Below, in pieces: positions 38,726-48,192 of a stretch of 64,000 nucleotides of DNA; position 1 is the first letter of the stretch, and each line of letters opens with the position of its first letter. The DNA lies in contig NZ_RZGZ01000003.1 in the NCBI RefSeq assembly GCF_003990045.1, positions 1-64,000 on the forward strand. Direction: 5' to 3'. The stretch comes from Labedella endophytica (GTDB lineage Bacteria; Actinomycetota; Actinomycetes; Actinomycetales; Microbacteriaceae). Both the position numbers and the translations under genes were made by a program. The notes under the pieces are model-generated. The model was not told where the DNA came from and searched no databases. It saw only the letters and a program-made list of their open reading frames with translations.

Positions 38726-39262
38726 ATGTCCCGTATTGGAAGACTCCCCATCGACATCCCCTCCGGGGTGACCGTCTCGATCGACGGCCGTGATGTCGCC
38801 GTCAAGGGCCCGAAGGGTGAGCTCGCGCTCACCGTCGCAGCCCCCATCGAGGCCGTTGTCGAAGACAACCAGGTCCTCGTCACCCGTCCGGACGACGAGC
38901 GCACGTCGCGTTCGCTCCACGGCCTCACCCGTACGCTCATCGCCAACCAGATCATCGGCGTGACGCAGGGGTACACCAAGGGCCTCGAGGTCGTCGGCAC
39001 CGGTTACCGGGTCATGCAGAAGGGCGACTCGGTCGAGTTCGCCCTCGGCTTCTCCCACCCCGTCGTCGTCGAGCCGCCGGTCGGCATCACCTTCACGGTT
39101 GAGGGCAACAACAAGCTCACCGTGTCGGGCATCGACAAGCAGGCCGTCGGTGAAGTCGCCGCCAACATCCGCAAGATCCGCAAGCCCGAGCCCTACAAAG
39201 GCAAGGGTGTGCGTTACGCCGGCGAGAACGTTCGCCGCAAGGCCGGAAAGGCTGGTAAGTAA
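38726..39262 (+). CDS. rplF: 50S ribosomal protein L6
   Basis: 178 residues, [15 protein letters not shown] start and the [13 protein letters not shown]-terminal signature. Seven-base spacing from rpsH's stop. Confidence 0.98.
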   Translation: MSRIGRLPIDIPSGVTVSIDGRDVAVKGPKGELALTVAAPIEAVVEDNQVLVTRPDDERTSRSLHGLTRTLIANQIIGVTQGYTKGLEVVGTGYRVMQKGDSVEFALGFSHPVVVEPPVGITFTVEGNNKLTVSGIDKQAVGEVAANIRKIRKPEPYKGKGVRYAGENVRRKAGKAGK

Positions 39263-39264
39263 CC

Positions 39265-39624
39265 ATGGCTGTCAAGACCAAGTCCGCCGCCCGTGGCCGT
39301 CGCCACGCGCGTCTGCGGAAGAAGATCGAGGGTACAGCCCTCCGTCCCCGTCTCGTCGTGACGCGCTCTGCTCGTCACGTCTTCGTCCAGGTCGTCGACG
39401 ACGCCCGGGGCCACACGCTCGTGTCGGCTTCGACGCTCGAGACCGACCTGCGCTCGTTCGACGGTGACAAGACCGCCAAGGCGAAGCGCGTCGGCGAGCT
39501 CGTCGCCGAGCGTGCCAAGCAGGCCGGCATCGAAGGTGTCGTTTTCGATCGTGGCGGGAACCGCTACGCAGGACGCGTCGCGGCGATCGCCGAAGGTGCT
39601 CGAGAGGGTGGATTGAACCTGTGA
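39265..39624 (+). CDS. rplR: 50S ribosomal protein L18
   Basis: 119 residues with the basic N-terminus and [21 protein letters not shown]-terminus of L18, a 5S rRNA binder. Its stop overlaps the rpsE GTG. Confidence 0.98.
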   Translation: MAVKTKSAARGRRHARLRKKIEGTALRPRLVVTRSARHVFVQVVDDARGHTLVSASTLETDLRSFDGDKTAKAKRVGELVAERAKQAGIEGVVFDRGGNRYAGRVAAIAEGAREGGLNL

Positions 39625-40430
39625 GCGAAGAGACCAACAAGGAGAAGGTTGTGGCTGAGACCACTGCGCCTGACAACACCGCGGCTGACACGACCGCGCC
39701 GGAGAAGGCTGCGGCCGAGAAGACCGCACCGGACACGGCCGTGGCCGAGACCGCTGAGAAGCCGGTCGAGACCGCTGCCGGTAGCGAGAGCCAGACGCGC
39801 GACGAGCGCTCCGGCCGTCGTGGCGGCGGCGGAGGCGGCGGTCGTGACCGCAACCAGGGCGGGCGCGACCGTGGAGGTCGCGACCAGGACAAGAGCCAGT
39901 TCCTCGAGCGCGTCGTCACGATCAACCGCGTGTCGAAGGTCGTGAAGGGTGGACGTCGGTTCAGCTTCACTGCTCTCGTCGTCGTCGGTGACGGCAACGG
40001 ACTCGTGGGTGTCGGCTACGGCAAGGCCCGCGAGGTTCCCCTCGCGATCTCGAAGGGCGTCGAGGAGGCGAAGAAGAACTTCTTCCGCGTCCCCCGCGTC
40101 GGATCGACGATCCCGCACCCCGTCCAGGGTGAGGCCGCAGCCGGTGTCGTCCTGCTGCGTCCGGCCGCTGCCGGTACCGGTGTCATCGCCGGTGGACCGG
40201 TTCGCGCCGTTCTGGAGTGCGCCGGTATCCACGACGTGCTGTCGAAGTCGCTCGGTTCCTCGAACACGATCAACATCGTCCACGCCACGGTCACGGCGCT
40301 GCAGCTGCTCGAGGAACCTCGTGCCGTTGCCGCCCGTCGTGGTCTCGAATTCGACCAGGTCGCTCCCGAGCGCCTCGTCCGAGCAGAAGCCGACGCCGCA
40401 GCTGCGGCCGCGGCGAAGGTAGGTGCCTGA
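39621..40430 (+). CDS. rpsE: 30S ribosomal protein S5 with long N-terminal extension
   Basis: 269 residues, well above the 165-220 usual. The S5 core starts near residue 92 ([20 protein letters not shown]). The first ~60 residues are Ala/Thr/Glu/Pro low complexity, and ~60-90 are Gly/Arg/Asp-rich. GTG start overlaps rplR. S5 contributes to decoding accuracy and mRNA unwinding at the entry site. Confidence 0.96.
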   Translation: MSEETNKEKVVAETTAPDNTAADTTAPEKAAAEKTAPDTAVAETAEKPVETAAGSESQTRDERSGRRGGGGGGGRDRNQGGRDRGGRDQDKSQFLERVVTINRVSKVVKGGRRFSFTALVVVGDGNGLVGVGYGKAREVPLAISKGVEEAKKNFFRVPRVGSTIPHPVQGEAAAGVVLLRPAAAGTGVIAGGPVRAVLECAGIHDVLSKSLGSSNTINIVHATVTALQLLEEPRAVAARRGLEFDQVAPERLVRAEADAAAAAAAKVGA

Positions 40431-40615
40431 TGGCCGGTCGTCTGAAGGTCACGCAGACCAAGTCCAAAGTTAGTGAGAAGCAGTACCAGCGGGACACGCT
40501 GCGCAGCCTCGGCCTCAAGCGCATCGGCGATGTCGTCGTCCGCCCGGACGACGCGCAGAACCGTGGCTACGTCAACACTGTTGCTCACCTCGTGAAGGTT
40601 GAGGAGATCGACTAA
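40430..40615 (+). CDS. rpmD: 50S ribosomal protein L30
   Basis: 61 residues, [17 protein letters not shown] opening. It shares one base with rpsE's stop at the start and with rplO's ATG at the end. Confidence 0.97.
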   Translation: MAGRLKVTQTKSKVSEKQYQRDTLRSLGLKRIGDVVVRPDDAQNRGYVNTVAHLVKVEEID

Positions 40616-41313
40616 TGGCTGACGAGAAGAACGACGTCACCGAGGAGACCCCGAAGAAGAAGGCTGCGCCCAAGGCGAAGTCGGACACGACGGAGAAGGC
40701 TCCGAAGGCCGAAAAGGCCGCGCCCAAGGCGAAGGCCCCCGCGGCCGCCGCCGACAAGCCCAAGAAGGCGCCGGCCAAGAAGGCTGCGGCATCGACCTCG
40801 GCTTCGGCCGAGTCGTCGGATGCAGCGCCGAAGACGGAGAAGAAGGCCACTGAGACGACCGCGGCTCGCGCCCAGGTCCTCAAGGTCCACCACCTCCGTC
40901 CCGCCGCCGGTTCCAAGAAGGCCAGGACCCGTGTGGGTCGTGGTGAGGGATCCAAGGGTAAGACCGCGGGTCGTGGAACCAAGGGCACGAAGGCCCGTTA
41001 CTCGATCAAGGCCGGCTTCGAGGGTGGTCAGCTTCCGTCGCACATGCGTGCGCCGAAGCTGCGCGGCTTCAAGAACCCGTTCCGGGTCGAGTATCAGGTC
41101 GTCAACCTCGAAAAGCTCGCAGAGCTCTACCCGTCGGGTGGAGACGTCACCGTGGCCGACCTCGTCCAGAAGGGCGCCGTTCGCAAGAACGAGCTCGTCA
41201 AGGTCCTCGGCGGCGGCGATGGCGACCTGGGCGTCAAGCTCAACGTCACCGTCGACAAGGTCTCCGGTTCCGCGCAGGAGAAGATCCTCGCGGCCGGCGG
41301 CTCGGTAAAGTAG
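40615..41313 (+). CDS. rplO: 50S ribosomal protein L15 with long Lys/Ala-rich N-terminus
   Basis: 232 residues. The L15 proper starts near residue 86 ([20 protein letters not shown]) and is ~147 residues as usual. The added ~85 residues are Lys/Ala/Pro-rich, like the histone-like tails of actinobacterial HU or Hc1 proteins. No internal ATG with ribosome binding site exists at the canonical start, and the ATG at 40615 overlaps rpmD's stop, so the extension is very likely translated. Confidence 0.94.
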   Translation: MADEKNDVTEETPKKKAAPKAKSDTTEKAPKAEKAAPKAKAPAAAADKPKKAPAKKAAASTSASAESSDAAPKTEKKATETTAARAQVLKVHHLRPAAGSKKARTRVGRGEGSKGKTAGRGTKGTKARYSIKAGFEGGQLPSHMRAPKLRGFKNPFRVEYQVVNLEKLAELYPSGGDVTVADLVQKGAVRKNELVKVLGGGDGDLGVKLNVTVDKVSGSAQEKILAAGGSVK

Positions 41314-41404
41314 TCCCGAACTAATCCCGACCGGCTCCTCTCCGGGGCTCTCCGTCACACCGACGGGGCGCTCGGAGGGGGACGTCAGTGGACCAGGTAC
41401 GCCA

Positions 41405-41444
41405 ACGGGCCCGATGATCGGATAGATTCGATTGTCGGGCCCGT
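41405..41444. terminator. Inverted repeat between rplO and secY
   Basis: Perfect 10-base arms ACGGGCCCGA and TCGGGCCCGT flanking 20 bases, followed by TTT. The loop contains TAGATT, a possible -10. It could be an attenuator separating ribosomal genes from secY. Confidence 0.45.
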
Positions 41445-41511
41445 TTCGCGTGGTCCATCGTTCAGACCGGGACGACGAGCTCTCACCGGCTCGAAACCAG
41501 GAGGCCCCCTT

Positions 41512-42834
41512 TTGTTCAGCGCCGTAGCGCGGATCTTCCGCACCCCAGACCTTCGACGGAAGATCGGCTTCACCCTGGGCATCATCGCCCTGTACCGGCT
41601 CGGCTCGTTCGTTCCGGCGCCGTTCGTCGACTTCGCGAACGTGCAGACGTGTCTGCAGCAGAACCAGGGGACGTCCGGCCTCTACGAGCTCGTCAACCTG
41701 TTCTCGGGTGGCGCGCTCCTCCAACTCTCGATCTTCGCGCTCGGCATCATGCCGTACATCACCGCGTCGATCATCGTGCAGCTCCTGCGCGTCGTGATCC
41801 CTCACTTCGAGACCCTTCACAAGGAGGGGCAGTCCGGCCAGGGCAAGCTCACGCAGTACACGCGTTACCTCACGATCTTCCTCGGCATCCTCCAGTCGAC
41901 GACGCTCATCACGGTGGCCCGGTCGGGAGCGCTCTTCGGCACCAACGCGAGCACCGAGTGCTCGCAGCTGCTGACGACCGACACCTGGTACGCCGTCCTG
42001 CTCATGGTCATCACGATGACCGCTGGAACAGGCCTCATCATGTGGATGGGTGAGCTCATCACCGAGCGCGGCATCGGTAACGGCATGTCGCTGCTCATCT
42101 TCACGTCGATCTCCGCGACGTTCCCCGCCTCGCTCTGGGCCATCAACCAGTCACAGGGCTTCGAGGTCTTCCTCCTCGTCATCGCCGTCGGGCTCGTGAT
42201 CGTCGCGCTCGTGGTCTTCGTGGAGCAGTCCCAGAGGCGGATCCCCGTCCAGTACGCGAAGCGGATGGTGGGGCGGCGCACGTACGGCGGCAACAACACC
42301 TACATCCCCATCAAGGTCAACATGGCCGGTGTGGTGCCCGTGATCTTCGCCTCCTCGCTGCTCTACCTGCCCGCCCTCATCGCGCAGTTCAATCAGCCGG
42401 CCGCAGGTCAAGAGCCCGCAGCGTGGGTCACGTGGGTCACGAACTACCTCACGCAGGGCGACCACCCGCTATACATGGCGCTCTACTTCTTCCTGATCGT
42501 CGGTTTCACCTACTTCTACGTGGCCATCACGTTCAACCCGGAAGAGGTCGCGGACAACATGAAGAAGTACGGCGGGTTCATCCCCGGTATCCGTGCCGGT
42601 CGCCCCACGGCGGAGTACCTCGACTACGTCCTCACGCGCGTCACGCTGCCTGGCTCGATCTACCTCGGTCTCATCGCGCTCATCCCGCTCATCGCCCTCG
42701 CTCTCGTCGGTGCGAACCAGAACTTCCCGTTCGGCGGAGCGTCGATCCTGATCATCGTCGGTGTCGGACTCGAGACCGTGAAGCAGATCGACTCGCAGCT
42801 GCAGCAGCGGCACTACGAGGGGCTCCTTCGATGA
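41512..42834 (+). CDS. secY: Protein translocase subunit SecY
   Basis: 440 residues with ten membrane helices; conserved plug and pore segments ([20 protein letters not shown]) and the cytoplasmic [19 protein letters not shown] loop are clear. A TTG start at 41512 is preferred: AGGAGG ends 7 bases upstream and the N-terminus [18 protein letters not shown] is typical. It forms the Sec channel with SecE and SecG (not in window). Its stop overlaps adk. Confidence 0.97.
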   Translation: MFSAVARIFRTPDLRRKIGFTLGIIALYRLGSFVPAPFVDFANVQTCLQQNQGTSGLYELVNLFSGGALLQLSIFALGIMPYITASIIVQLLRVVIPHFETLHKEGQSGQGKLTQYTRYLTIFLGILQSTTLITVARSGALFGTNASTECSQLLTTDTWYAVLLMVITMTAGTGLIMWMGELITERGIGNGMSLLIFTSISATFPASLWAINQSQGFEVFLLVIAVGLVIVALVVFVEQSQRRIPVQYAKRMVGRRTYGGNNTYIPIKVNMAGVVPVIFASSLLYLPALIAQFNQPAAGQEPAAWVTWVTNYLTQGDHPLYMALYFFLIVGFTYFYVAITFNPEEVADNMKKYGGFIPGIRAGRPTAEYLDYVLTRVTLPGSIYLGLIALIPLIALALVGANQNFPFGGASILIIVGVGLETVKQIDSQLQQRHYEGLLR

Positions 42835-43451
42835 GCGGCGCTCCCGAGCAGGGGACGCGACTGCTCATCGTCGGTCCGCCCGGGGCGGGGAAGGGCACGC
42901 AGGCGAAGCTCATCGCTACGTCCTTCGGCATCCCGGCCATCTCGACGGGCGACATCTTCCGCGACAACATCAAGAACGGCACGGAGCTCGGGCAGAAGGT
43001 CCAGTCGATCGTCTCGAGCGGCGGGTACGTGCCCGATTCCCTGACGAACGAGATCGTCCGGGACCGGCTCCACCAGGATGACGCGGTGGGTGGGTTCCTG
43101 CTCGACGGTTATCCCCGCACCACGGACCAGGTCACCGAGCTCGATCGCATCCTGGCCGAGACGGGCGCGTCGGTCGACGCCGTCATCCTCCTGGTCGCCG
43201 ACACGGACGAGGTCGTTGAGCGTCTCCTGAAGCGCGCGGTCGACCAGGGCCGTGAGGACGACACGGAGGACGTCATCCGTCACCGTCAGGGCGTGTACCT
43301 CGAGCAGACGGAGCCGGTCATCGCGTTGTACCGCGAGCGAGGTCTCGTGGCCGAGGTCGACGGCCTCGGCACGGTCGACGAGGTCGCCGGTCGCGTCGCG
43401 ACGGCTCTCGCCCAGCGCGGCTTCCAGCCCGCCGGCGTCGACGCGGTCTGA
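42831..43451 (+). CDS. adk: Adenylate kinase
   Basis: 206 residues with the P-loop [10 protein letters not shown] and DGYPRTTDQ. The LID region (around residues 130-150) is of the short form, with no Cys4 zinc site. ATG overlaps the secY stop (ATGA). It interconverts AMP plus ATP with ADP. Order secY-adk-map is conserved in actinobacteria. Confidence 0.97.
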   Translation: MSGAPEQGTRLLIVGPPGAGKGTQAKLIATSFGIPAISTGDIFRDNIKNGTELGQKVQSIVSSGGYVPDSLTNEIVRDRLHQDDAVGGFLLDGYPRTTDQVTELDRILAETGASVDAVILLVADTDEVVERLLKRAVDQGREDDTEDVIRHRQGVYLEQTEPVIALYRERGLVAEVDGLGTVDEVAGRVATALAQRGFQPAGVDAV

Positions 43452-43456
43452 CGAAC

Positions 43457-44284
43457 GTGTTCCGCACGTCCCTCTACAAATCACCGGCCCAGCTCCGGTC
43501 GATGATCGCTCCCGGGCTGCTCACGGAAGCCGCATTGACCGCTGTCCGTGCGGCGATCCGGCCAGGCGTCACGACCCTCGAACTCGACGCGATCGCCGAG
43601 GCGACGATCCGCTCGGGCGGGGGACGGCCGAATTTTCAGCTCGTCCCGGGCTACGCACACACGATCTGCGCCTCGGTCGGTGCCGACGTCGTGCACGGTA
43701 TCCCGAACGACGTCCCGCTGCAGGCCGGGGACATCGTCTCCGTGGACTGCGGCGCCGAGGTCGACGGTTGGAACGGCGATTCGGCCTTCACGGTGGTGCT
43801 CGATGACGCGCAGCGGCCGGAGCTCGTCGCCGAGCGACGCCGGCTCTCCGAGGTCACCGAAGCGTCGATGTGGGCCGGGATCGCACGACTCGCGACGGCT
43901 CGTCACCTCAACGAGGTCGGCGACGCGATCCAGGGGGCCATCGAGGCGCGCGGCGACTTCGGCATCATCACCGACTACATCGGTCACGGGATCGGTCGCT
44001 CGATGCACGAGGCGCCACCCGTCTTCAACTACCGCGTGCCCAAGAAGGGCCCCGAGGTGAAGGCGGGCCTCGCCGTCGCGATCGAACCCATGGTCGTCAC
44101 GGGGAGCCCCGAGACGCTCGTGCAGGACGACGACTGGACGGTGACCACCGTCGACGGAGGCATGGCCTCCCACTGGGAGCACAGCATCGCCGTGCACGCC
44201 GGGGGAGTGTGGGTCCTCACCGCGACGGACGGCGGGGCGTCCGGACTGGCGCCGTTCGGCGTGACGCCCGTCCCCATCGCCTGA
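43457..44284 (+). CDS. map: Methionine aminopeptidase, type I
   Basis: 275 residues. Metal ligands are visible in DCGAEVDGWNGDSAF (two Asp), GHGIGRSMHE (His) and the EPMV and EHS segments (Glu). GTG start 5 bases after adk. It removes the initiator methionine. Confidence 0.97.
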   Translation: MFRTSLYKSPAQLRSMIAPGLLTEAALTAVRAAIRPGVTTLELDAIAEATIRSGGGRPNFQLVPGYAHTICASVGADVVHGIPNDVPLQAGDIVSVDCGAEVDGWNGDSAFTVVLDDAQRPELVAERRRLSEVTEASMWAGIARLATARHLNEVGDAIQGAIEARGDFGIITDYIGHGIGRSMHEAPPVFNYRVPKKGPEVKAGLAVAIEPMVVTGSPETLVQDDDWTVTTVDGGMASHWEHSIAVHAGGVWVLTATDGGASGLAPFGVTPVPIA

Positions 44285-44303
44285 GCGGGCGTAGGGTCGG
44301 ATC

Positions 44304-45200
44304 ATGCCGACACCGCCGTCCCCCGCACGCGTCTTCTTCCTCGCCCCTCTGCCCGCGGGCGACGATCAGGGGGCCGCGTCCATCGGGGCGACCATCTCCG
44401 AAGCCGACGCGCTCGACCCACGCCTGAGCGTCCTCGATCTGGGTGCCTCGCGCGGCGACGGGATCTTCGAGACACTCGGTGTCATCGACGGTCGCGCCCA
44501 CGGCGTCGAGGACCACCTCGGCCGGCTCGTCCGGTCGGCCCGGATGCTCGATCTCCCGGAACCGCACCTCGGCCAATGGCGGAGCGCGATGGAGAGGGCG
44601 GTCGCGAGCCTCCCGACGACCGGCCAGGGCTCCCTCAAGATCGTCCTCACGCGGGGGATCGAGGGGGCCGGGACCCCCACGGCCTGGATCGTCGCCCGCG
44701 CCTCGACGTCGGACTTCGCGGAGCGTCGGAGCGGCATCCGCGTCGTCACGCTCGATCGAGGGTGGCCGCTCGACATCGCCGATCGCGCCCCGTGGCTGCT
44801 CGCGGGTGCGAAGACCCTGTCGTACGCCGTGAACATGGCGGCGATCCGCGAGGCCAAGCGCCGGGGTGCCGACGACGCACTCTTCGTGTCCTCGGACGGC
44901 TTCGCGCTCGAGGGGCCCACGTCGAGCCTGCTGGTGCGATTCGGGGAGACCATCGTGACACCGTCGACCGACGGGGGCATCCTCCCGGGCACGACCCAGG
45001 CGGCGATCTACCGGTGGCTCGAGCAGCAGGGGGTCGACGCGACGTACGACACCGTCCCGGCCGCCCGCCTCGCCGAGGCGGACGCGGCCTGGTTCGTCTC
45101 GAGCGTTCGCCTCGCCGCCCCCATCACGGCGATCGACGGCCGCACCCTCGCGATCGACCCGCTCACGGACGGCATGAACGCGGCGCTCCTCGCGCGCTGA
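44304..45200 (+). CDS. Class IV PLP-dependent aminotransferase / aminodeoxychorismate lyase-like
   Basis: 298 residues of the fold-type IV PLP family. SRGDGIFETLGV near residue 49, catalytic Lys170 in AGAKTLSY, and the SSxGFALEGPTSSLLV and LPGTT cofactor-binding segments are present. PabC-like 4-amino-4-deoxychorismate lyase or D-amino acid/branched-chain aminotransferase are the options; I favour PabC-like from the sequence but cannot decide. It follows map by 19 bases and is not a normal member of the ribosomal operon. Confidence 0.83.
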   Translation: MPTPPSPARVFFLAPLPAGDDQGAASIGATISEADALDPRLSVLDLGASRGDGIFETLGVIDGRAHGVEDHLGRLVRSARMLDLPEPHLGQWRSAMERAVASLPTTGQGSLKIVLTRGIEGAGTPTAWIVARASTSDFAERRSGIRVVTLDRGWPLDIADRAPWLLAGAKTLSYAVNMAAIREAKRRGADDALFVSSDGFALEGPTSSLLVRFGETIVTPSTDGGILPGTTQAAIYRWLEQQGVDATYDTVPAARLAEADAAWFVSSVRLAAPITAIDGRTLAIDPLTDGMNAALLAR

Positions 45201-45271
45201 TCCACCCTCGTCCCGATCGGCCGTCATCACGACGTGTCGCGTCCACCCGGTGGTGGTGGGGAAGGGGTCTG

Positions 45272-47215
45272 TCAGGCGTCCATCGTGTGGACGAGCTCGT
45301 CGATGAACGAGGGGAAGTCGACCGAGCCCTTGATGATGCGCTGCACGTCCTCGCGACCCGAGAAGACCTCGACGATCTGGTCGAAGACGGGTTGGAAACG
45401 GGCCCGGCCATCCGCGCTGAAGGCGATGAGCGCGACGACGTTCACGCGGGCCTCGCCCCACGGCATGCTGTGCTCGTTCACCGCGATGGCGATCGCCGTG
45501 CGCTTCGCCGACATCGCCATGGCGTGCGGCACGGCGAGGGAATCCGTGAATGCAGTGGACGACATCCGTTCTCGCTCGACGACGCCGACGAGGTAGTCAT
45601 CGTCGATCGCGCCGTCCGCGATCATGAGGTCCCCCAGTTGCCGGATCATCGCCTCCTCGTCGCCGGCGTAGCCGTTACGGACGAAGAGGGCGGGGGAGAA
45701 GTACTCGAGGAGCTCCTGGGCGATGGCGGAGCGCCGTCGGCCGCGGCGCACGCGGGTCACCGCGCGACGAACCCGCTCTGCGTCCGCGTCGCCGAAGAAC
45801 GGTCCCACCACGAGGACCGACTCGTCCGGCACGGGGGGTTCGATCGTCGAGAGCACGAGGTCGACGCCGAGCGCGGACCAGGGCACGTCCGACCGGGTGA
45901 CGACGTGCTCGATCGTGACGGCGTCACCGACCGTGGCGAGGATGCGCGCGCGAAGCACTCGGTGCAGGTCGTAGTAGTTGGGACAGACGAGGACGACGGG
46001 CTCGAGGTCCTCGCGCCTCGCCTCCTGCTGCAGGTGCGCCCCCACGTGCATCGCGATGTACGCGATCTCGTCGTCGTCGATCTCGACGCCGCTCAGGTCG
46101 CGCAGCTCGCGGGCGATGAAGACCGCGAGCTCGTAGATCATGGGGTAGGAGGTCTTGATCGACCGCGTGAGCGGATTGCGCGAGAAGGAGCGATCGCTCG
46201 CGCGTTCGAGCAGGTTGTGGACGTGCAGCGCGAGCCGCGTGTTGAAATCGTCGTCGTCGAGGTCGACCGAATACTCAGCTCCGGCGCGCTCGGTGATGCG
46301 GCGCACGCGTGCGAGCTCCTCGTCGGCGAGGTACCGGCGACGCCCGTCGTCGCCTCCGTCCGGTTGCTCCTCCGCGGGGGCTCCAGGAGCCACGGCCCGC
46401 GTGGACAGCAGGTACCCGAGGTACTCGGCGTCCCCCCGCCCGAGTGCGACTCCGAAGTGCTCGCGCACGAGGCCGTCGAGGAGCGCGGGGAACTCCTCCC
46501 CGTGGAAGTCCTCGGATCTCGTCGGCCGTTCGTCATCCGGGACGCGCTTGTCGTGGGCGACACGATCGACGGCGATCGCGATGTGCAGGAGGACGTTGTC
46601 GGTCCCGTAGTCGTTCACGTAGTAGGCCCGGGACTCGAGCTCGGCGAGCAGCGCGGTCTTGAAGGCGCTGAGACTGTCGGAGGCGAAGGCGCGCTCGACG
46701 GCGTCGAGGTCGATGCGCGCCTGGGCGGTCTCGTCGCGGAAGAGACGGCTGATCAGCCGTCGTCGGTCGCGTTCCGCGCCGGAGATCGACACGACCGAGC
46801 CCGCTCGCACGATCTGCAGATCGACGGCCGAGACCACGGGGCGGATCTTCGCGAGATCCGCCTCGATCGTGGAGTCGCTCACATGCAGTCGCTCGGCGAG
46901 GGTGAAGACGTCGACCCCGTCCGACTCGGCGAGGAGATCCCGGATGATGCGGGTGCTGCGCTCCCGCGGCGTCTCCGTCGTACCGACGACGCGCTCGAGC
47001 CGGCGGAAGCGCGCGTAGGCGTCGTCGTCGAGGCGGTACCCGGACGGGCCCGAGACGACGAGCTCGTCCGCGCCCGCACGTGTGCGGAGCCGGGCGAGGT
47101 AGGTCCGCACGCTGCGGGGAGTGACCCCGAGGGCGTCGGCGAGCTCGGACGCCGTGACCCAGTCCGATGCGCGCGCCAGATGCGCGAGGATCCGATCCTG
47201 CCTCTCGCGCGTCAC
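45272..47215 (-). CDS. mtlR: MtlR-type PRD transcriptional activator with EIIB and EIIA domains
   Basis: 647 residues, divergent from the mannitol PTS operon. Domains in order: winged HTH (~1-60), second HTH (~85-145), two PRDs (~170-290, ~300-405), an EIIB-like domain (~410-490, with Cys in LVCPNYYD) and a mannitol-type EIIA (~500-647, with phosphorylatable His in LAVPHAMAM). PRD histidines are seen in LLHIAIAVDR and YIAMHVGAHL. Family knowledge: MtlR activates the mannitol operon, with phosphorylation by HPr and EII controlling activity. The partial EIIB motif may mean altered control. Confidence 0.9.
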   Translation of the reverse strand: MTRERQDRILAHLARASDWVTASELADALGVTPRSVRTYLARLRTRAGADELVVSGPSGYRLDDDAYARFRRLERVVGTTETPRERSTRIIRDLLAESDGVDVFTLAERLHVSDSTIEADLAKIRPVVSAVDLQIVRAGSVVSISGAERDRRRLISRLFRDETAQARIDLDAVERAFASDSLSAFKTALLAELESRAYYVNDYGTDNVLLHIAIAVDRVAHDKRVPDDERPTRSEDFHGEEFPALLDGLVREHFGVALGRGDAEYLGYLLSTRAVAPGAPAEEQPDGGDDGRRRYLADEELARVRRITERAGAEYSVDLDDDDFNTRLALHVHNLLERASDRSFSRNPLTRSIKTSYPMIYELAVFIARELRDLSGVEIDDDEIAYIAMHVGAHLQQEARREDLEPVVLVCPNYYDLHRVLRARILATVGDAVTIEHVVTRSDVPWSALGVDLVLSTIEPPVPDESVLVVGPFFGDADAERVRRAVTRVRRGRRRSAIAQELLEYFSPALFVRNGYAGDEEAMIRQLGDLMIADGAIDDDYLVGVVERERMSSTAFTDSLAVPHAMAMSAKRTAIAIAVNEHSMPWGEARVNVVALIAFSADGRARFQPVFDQIVEVFSGREDVQRIIKGSVDFPSFIDELVHTMDA

Positions 47216-47312
47216 GCTGGCTCCTCGTCATCGGCCCGCCGGACGGCGGTGCATCCTCCGAGTCAACCATCTCGGGCGGGCTCGTGCTCCTGCTTGCCCC
47301 CGGCGGGGGAGG

Positions 47313-47335
47313 ACCTTTCCGCACCCGCGGAAGGT
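47313..47335. promoter_or_regulatory. Inverted repeat in the mtlR-PTS divergent gap
   Basis: ACCTTTCCGC-ACC-CGCGGAAGGT, imperfect by one base, in the 218-bp gap and ~100 bases before the first PTS gene. A candidate MtlR operator or a leader hairpin. Confidence 0.4.
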
Positions 47336-47433
47336 TTCCTGGTGGCGGGCAGGGGATGGAACGGCGAGACTCGTCGGTATCTGGGTGTGGAGACGCCCGT
47401 TCGAACCACGATGGAAAGCGCAGGGACGGATCG

Positions 47434-47796
47434 ATGGAGATCCTCGTAGTGTGTGGAGCCGGCGCGTCCTCGACCTTCGTCGCCCTCCGACTCCGTCGTG
47501 CCGCCGCCGCGCGTGGCCTCGACATCACCGCTCGGGCCGGTTCGATCGAACTCATGGGATCGGCCTTGGCCGAATCCGCTTCAAGCGACTCCGCCTCGGC
47601 CCTCTCCGGTCCGACGGGAGTCGATCTCGTCCTCGTCGGACCGCACCTCGCCTCACGACTCGAGGACATCCGTGCAGCGGCGCTGGCGGCCGATGCGCGC
47701 GTCCGCGTCGCCCTCCTTCCCGAATCGGCCGTCGGCTCGCTCGACGGCGACCTCGCTCTCCAGACCGCCCTCGACGCCGCCGGGGTGGGATCATGA
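47434..47796 (+). CDS. Orphan PTS EIIB (lactose/cellobiose type)
   Basis: 120 residues beginning MEILVVCGAGASSTFVALRL, the P-loop of lactose/cellobiose EIIB with phosphocysteine Cys7. No EIIC or EIIA of that family is near, and MtlA has its own B domain. It may serve a distant permease or act as a regulatory sensor for MtlR. First gene of the operon; the stop TGA overlaps a downstream in-frame ATG of the HPr frame. Confidence 0.78.
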   Translation: MEILVVCGAGASSTFVALRLRRAAAARGLDITARAGSIELMGSALAESASSDSASALSGPTGVDLVLVGPHLASRLEDIRAAALAADARVRVALLPESAVGSLDGDLALQTALDAAGVGS

Positions 47797-47879
47797 CCGC
47801 GGGCACGAGCATCCTCACGGATGCCCGACCGACCGCACATGGGGGAGCACGACACCAGGTGGCGCCTGAGGAGCTCGAC

Positions 47880-48149
47880 ATGGTTACACGCACCGTTCGC
47901 ATCGGATCGTCGCACGGACTGCACGCCCGTCCGGCGAAGCTGTTCACGCAGGCGGCCGCCGCGGCCCCCGGCCCCGTCACGATCGCGAAGGGCGACGGCA
48001 AGCCCGTCAACGCCGCGAGCATCCTCGGGGTCATCTCGCTCGGTGTCGAGCACGGCGACTACGTGACGCTGTCGACTGACGCCGAGGGCGCTGAGGCCAC
48101 TCTCGACGAGCTCACGGAGCTCCTCGTCACCGACCACGACGAGTCCTGA
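47880..48149 (+). CDS. ptsH: Phosphocarrier protein HPr
   Basis: 89 residues with GLHARPAK (phospho-His15) and NAASILGV (Ser47, the position of regulatory Ser46). I chose the ATG at 47880 because GAGGAG lies 6 bases upstream and it gives the family's normal length; an earlier in-frame ATG at 47793 would add 29 unrelated residues. HPr carries phosphate from enzyme I to the EIIA proteins. Confidence 0.93.
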   Translation: MVTRTVRIGSSHGLHARPAKLFTQAAAAAPGPVTIAKGDGKPVNAASILGVISLGVEHGDYVTLSTDAEGAEATLDELTELLVTDHDES

Positions 48150-48192
48150 TCCACACGATGCCAGCCGTCACAGCAGAAGGAGGACACCGCTC

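Noticed and set aside
44576-47449. 957-codon plus-strand open frame opposite mtlR
   Set aside because: The minus strand encodes a complete MtlR with HTH, PRD and EIIA motifs; this frame has none.
47793-47879. Earlier start for HPr, overlapping the EIIB stop
   Set aside because: It would add 29 residues absent from HPr, while the ATG at 47880 has a well-spaced GAGGAG.
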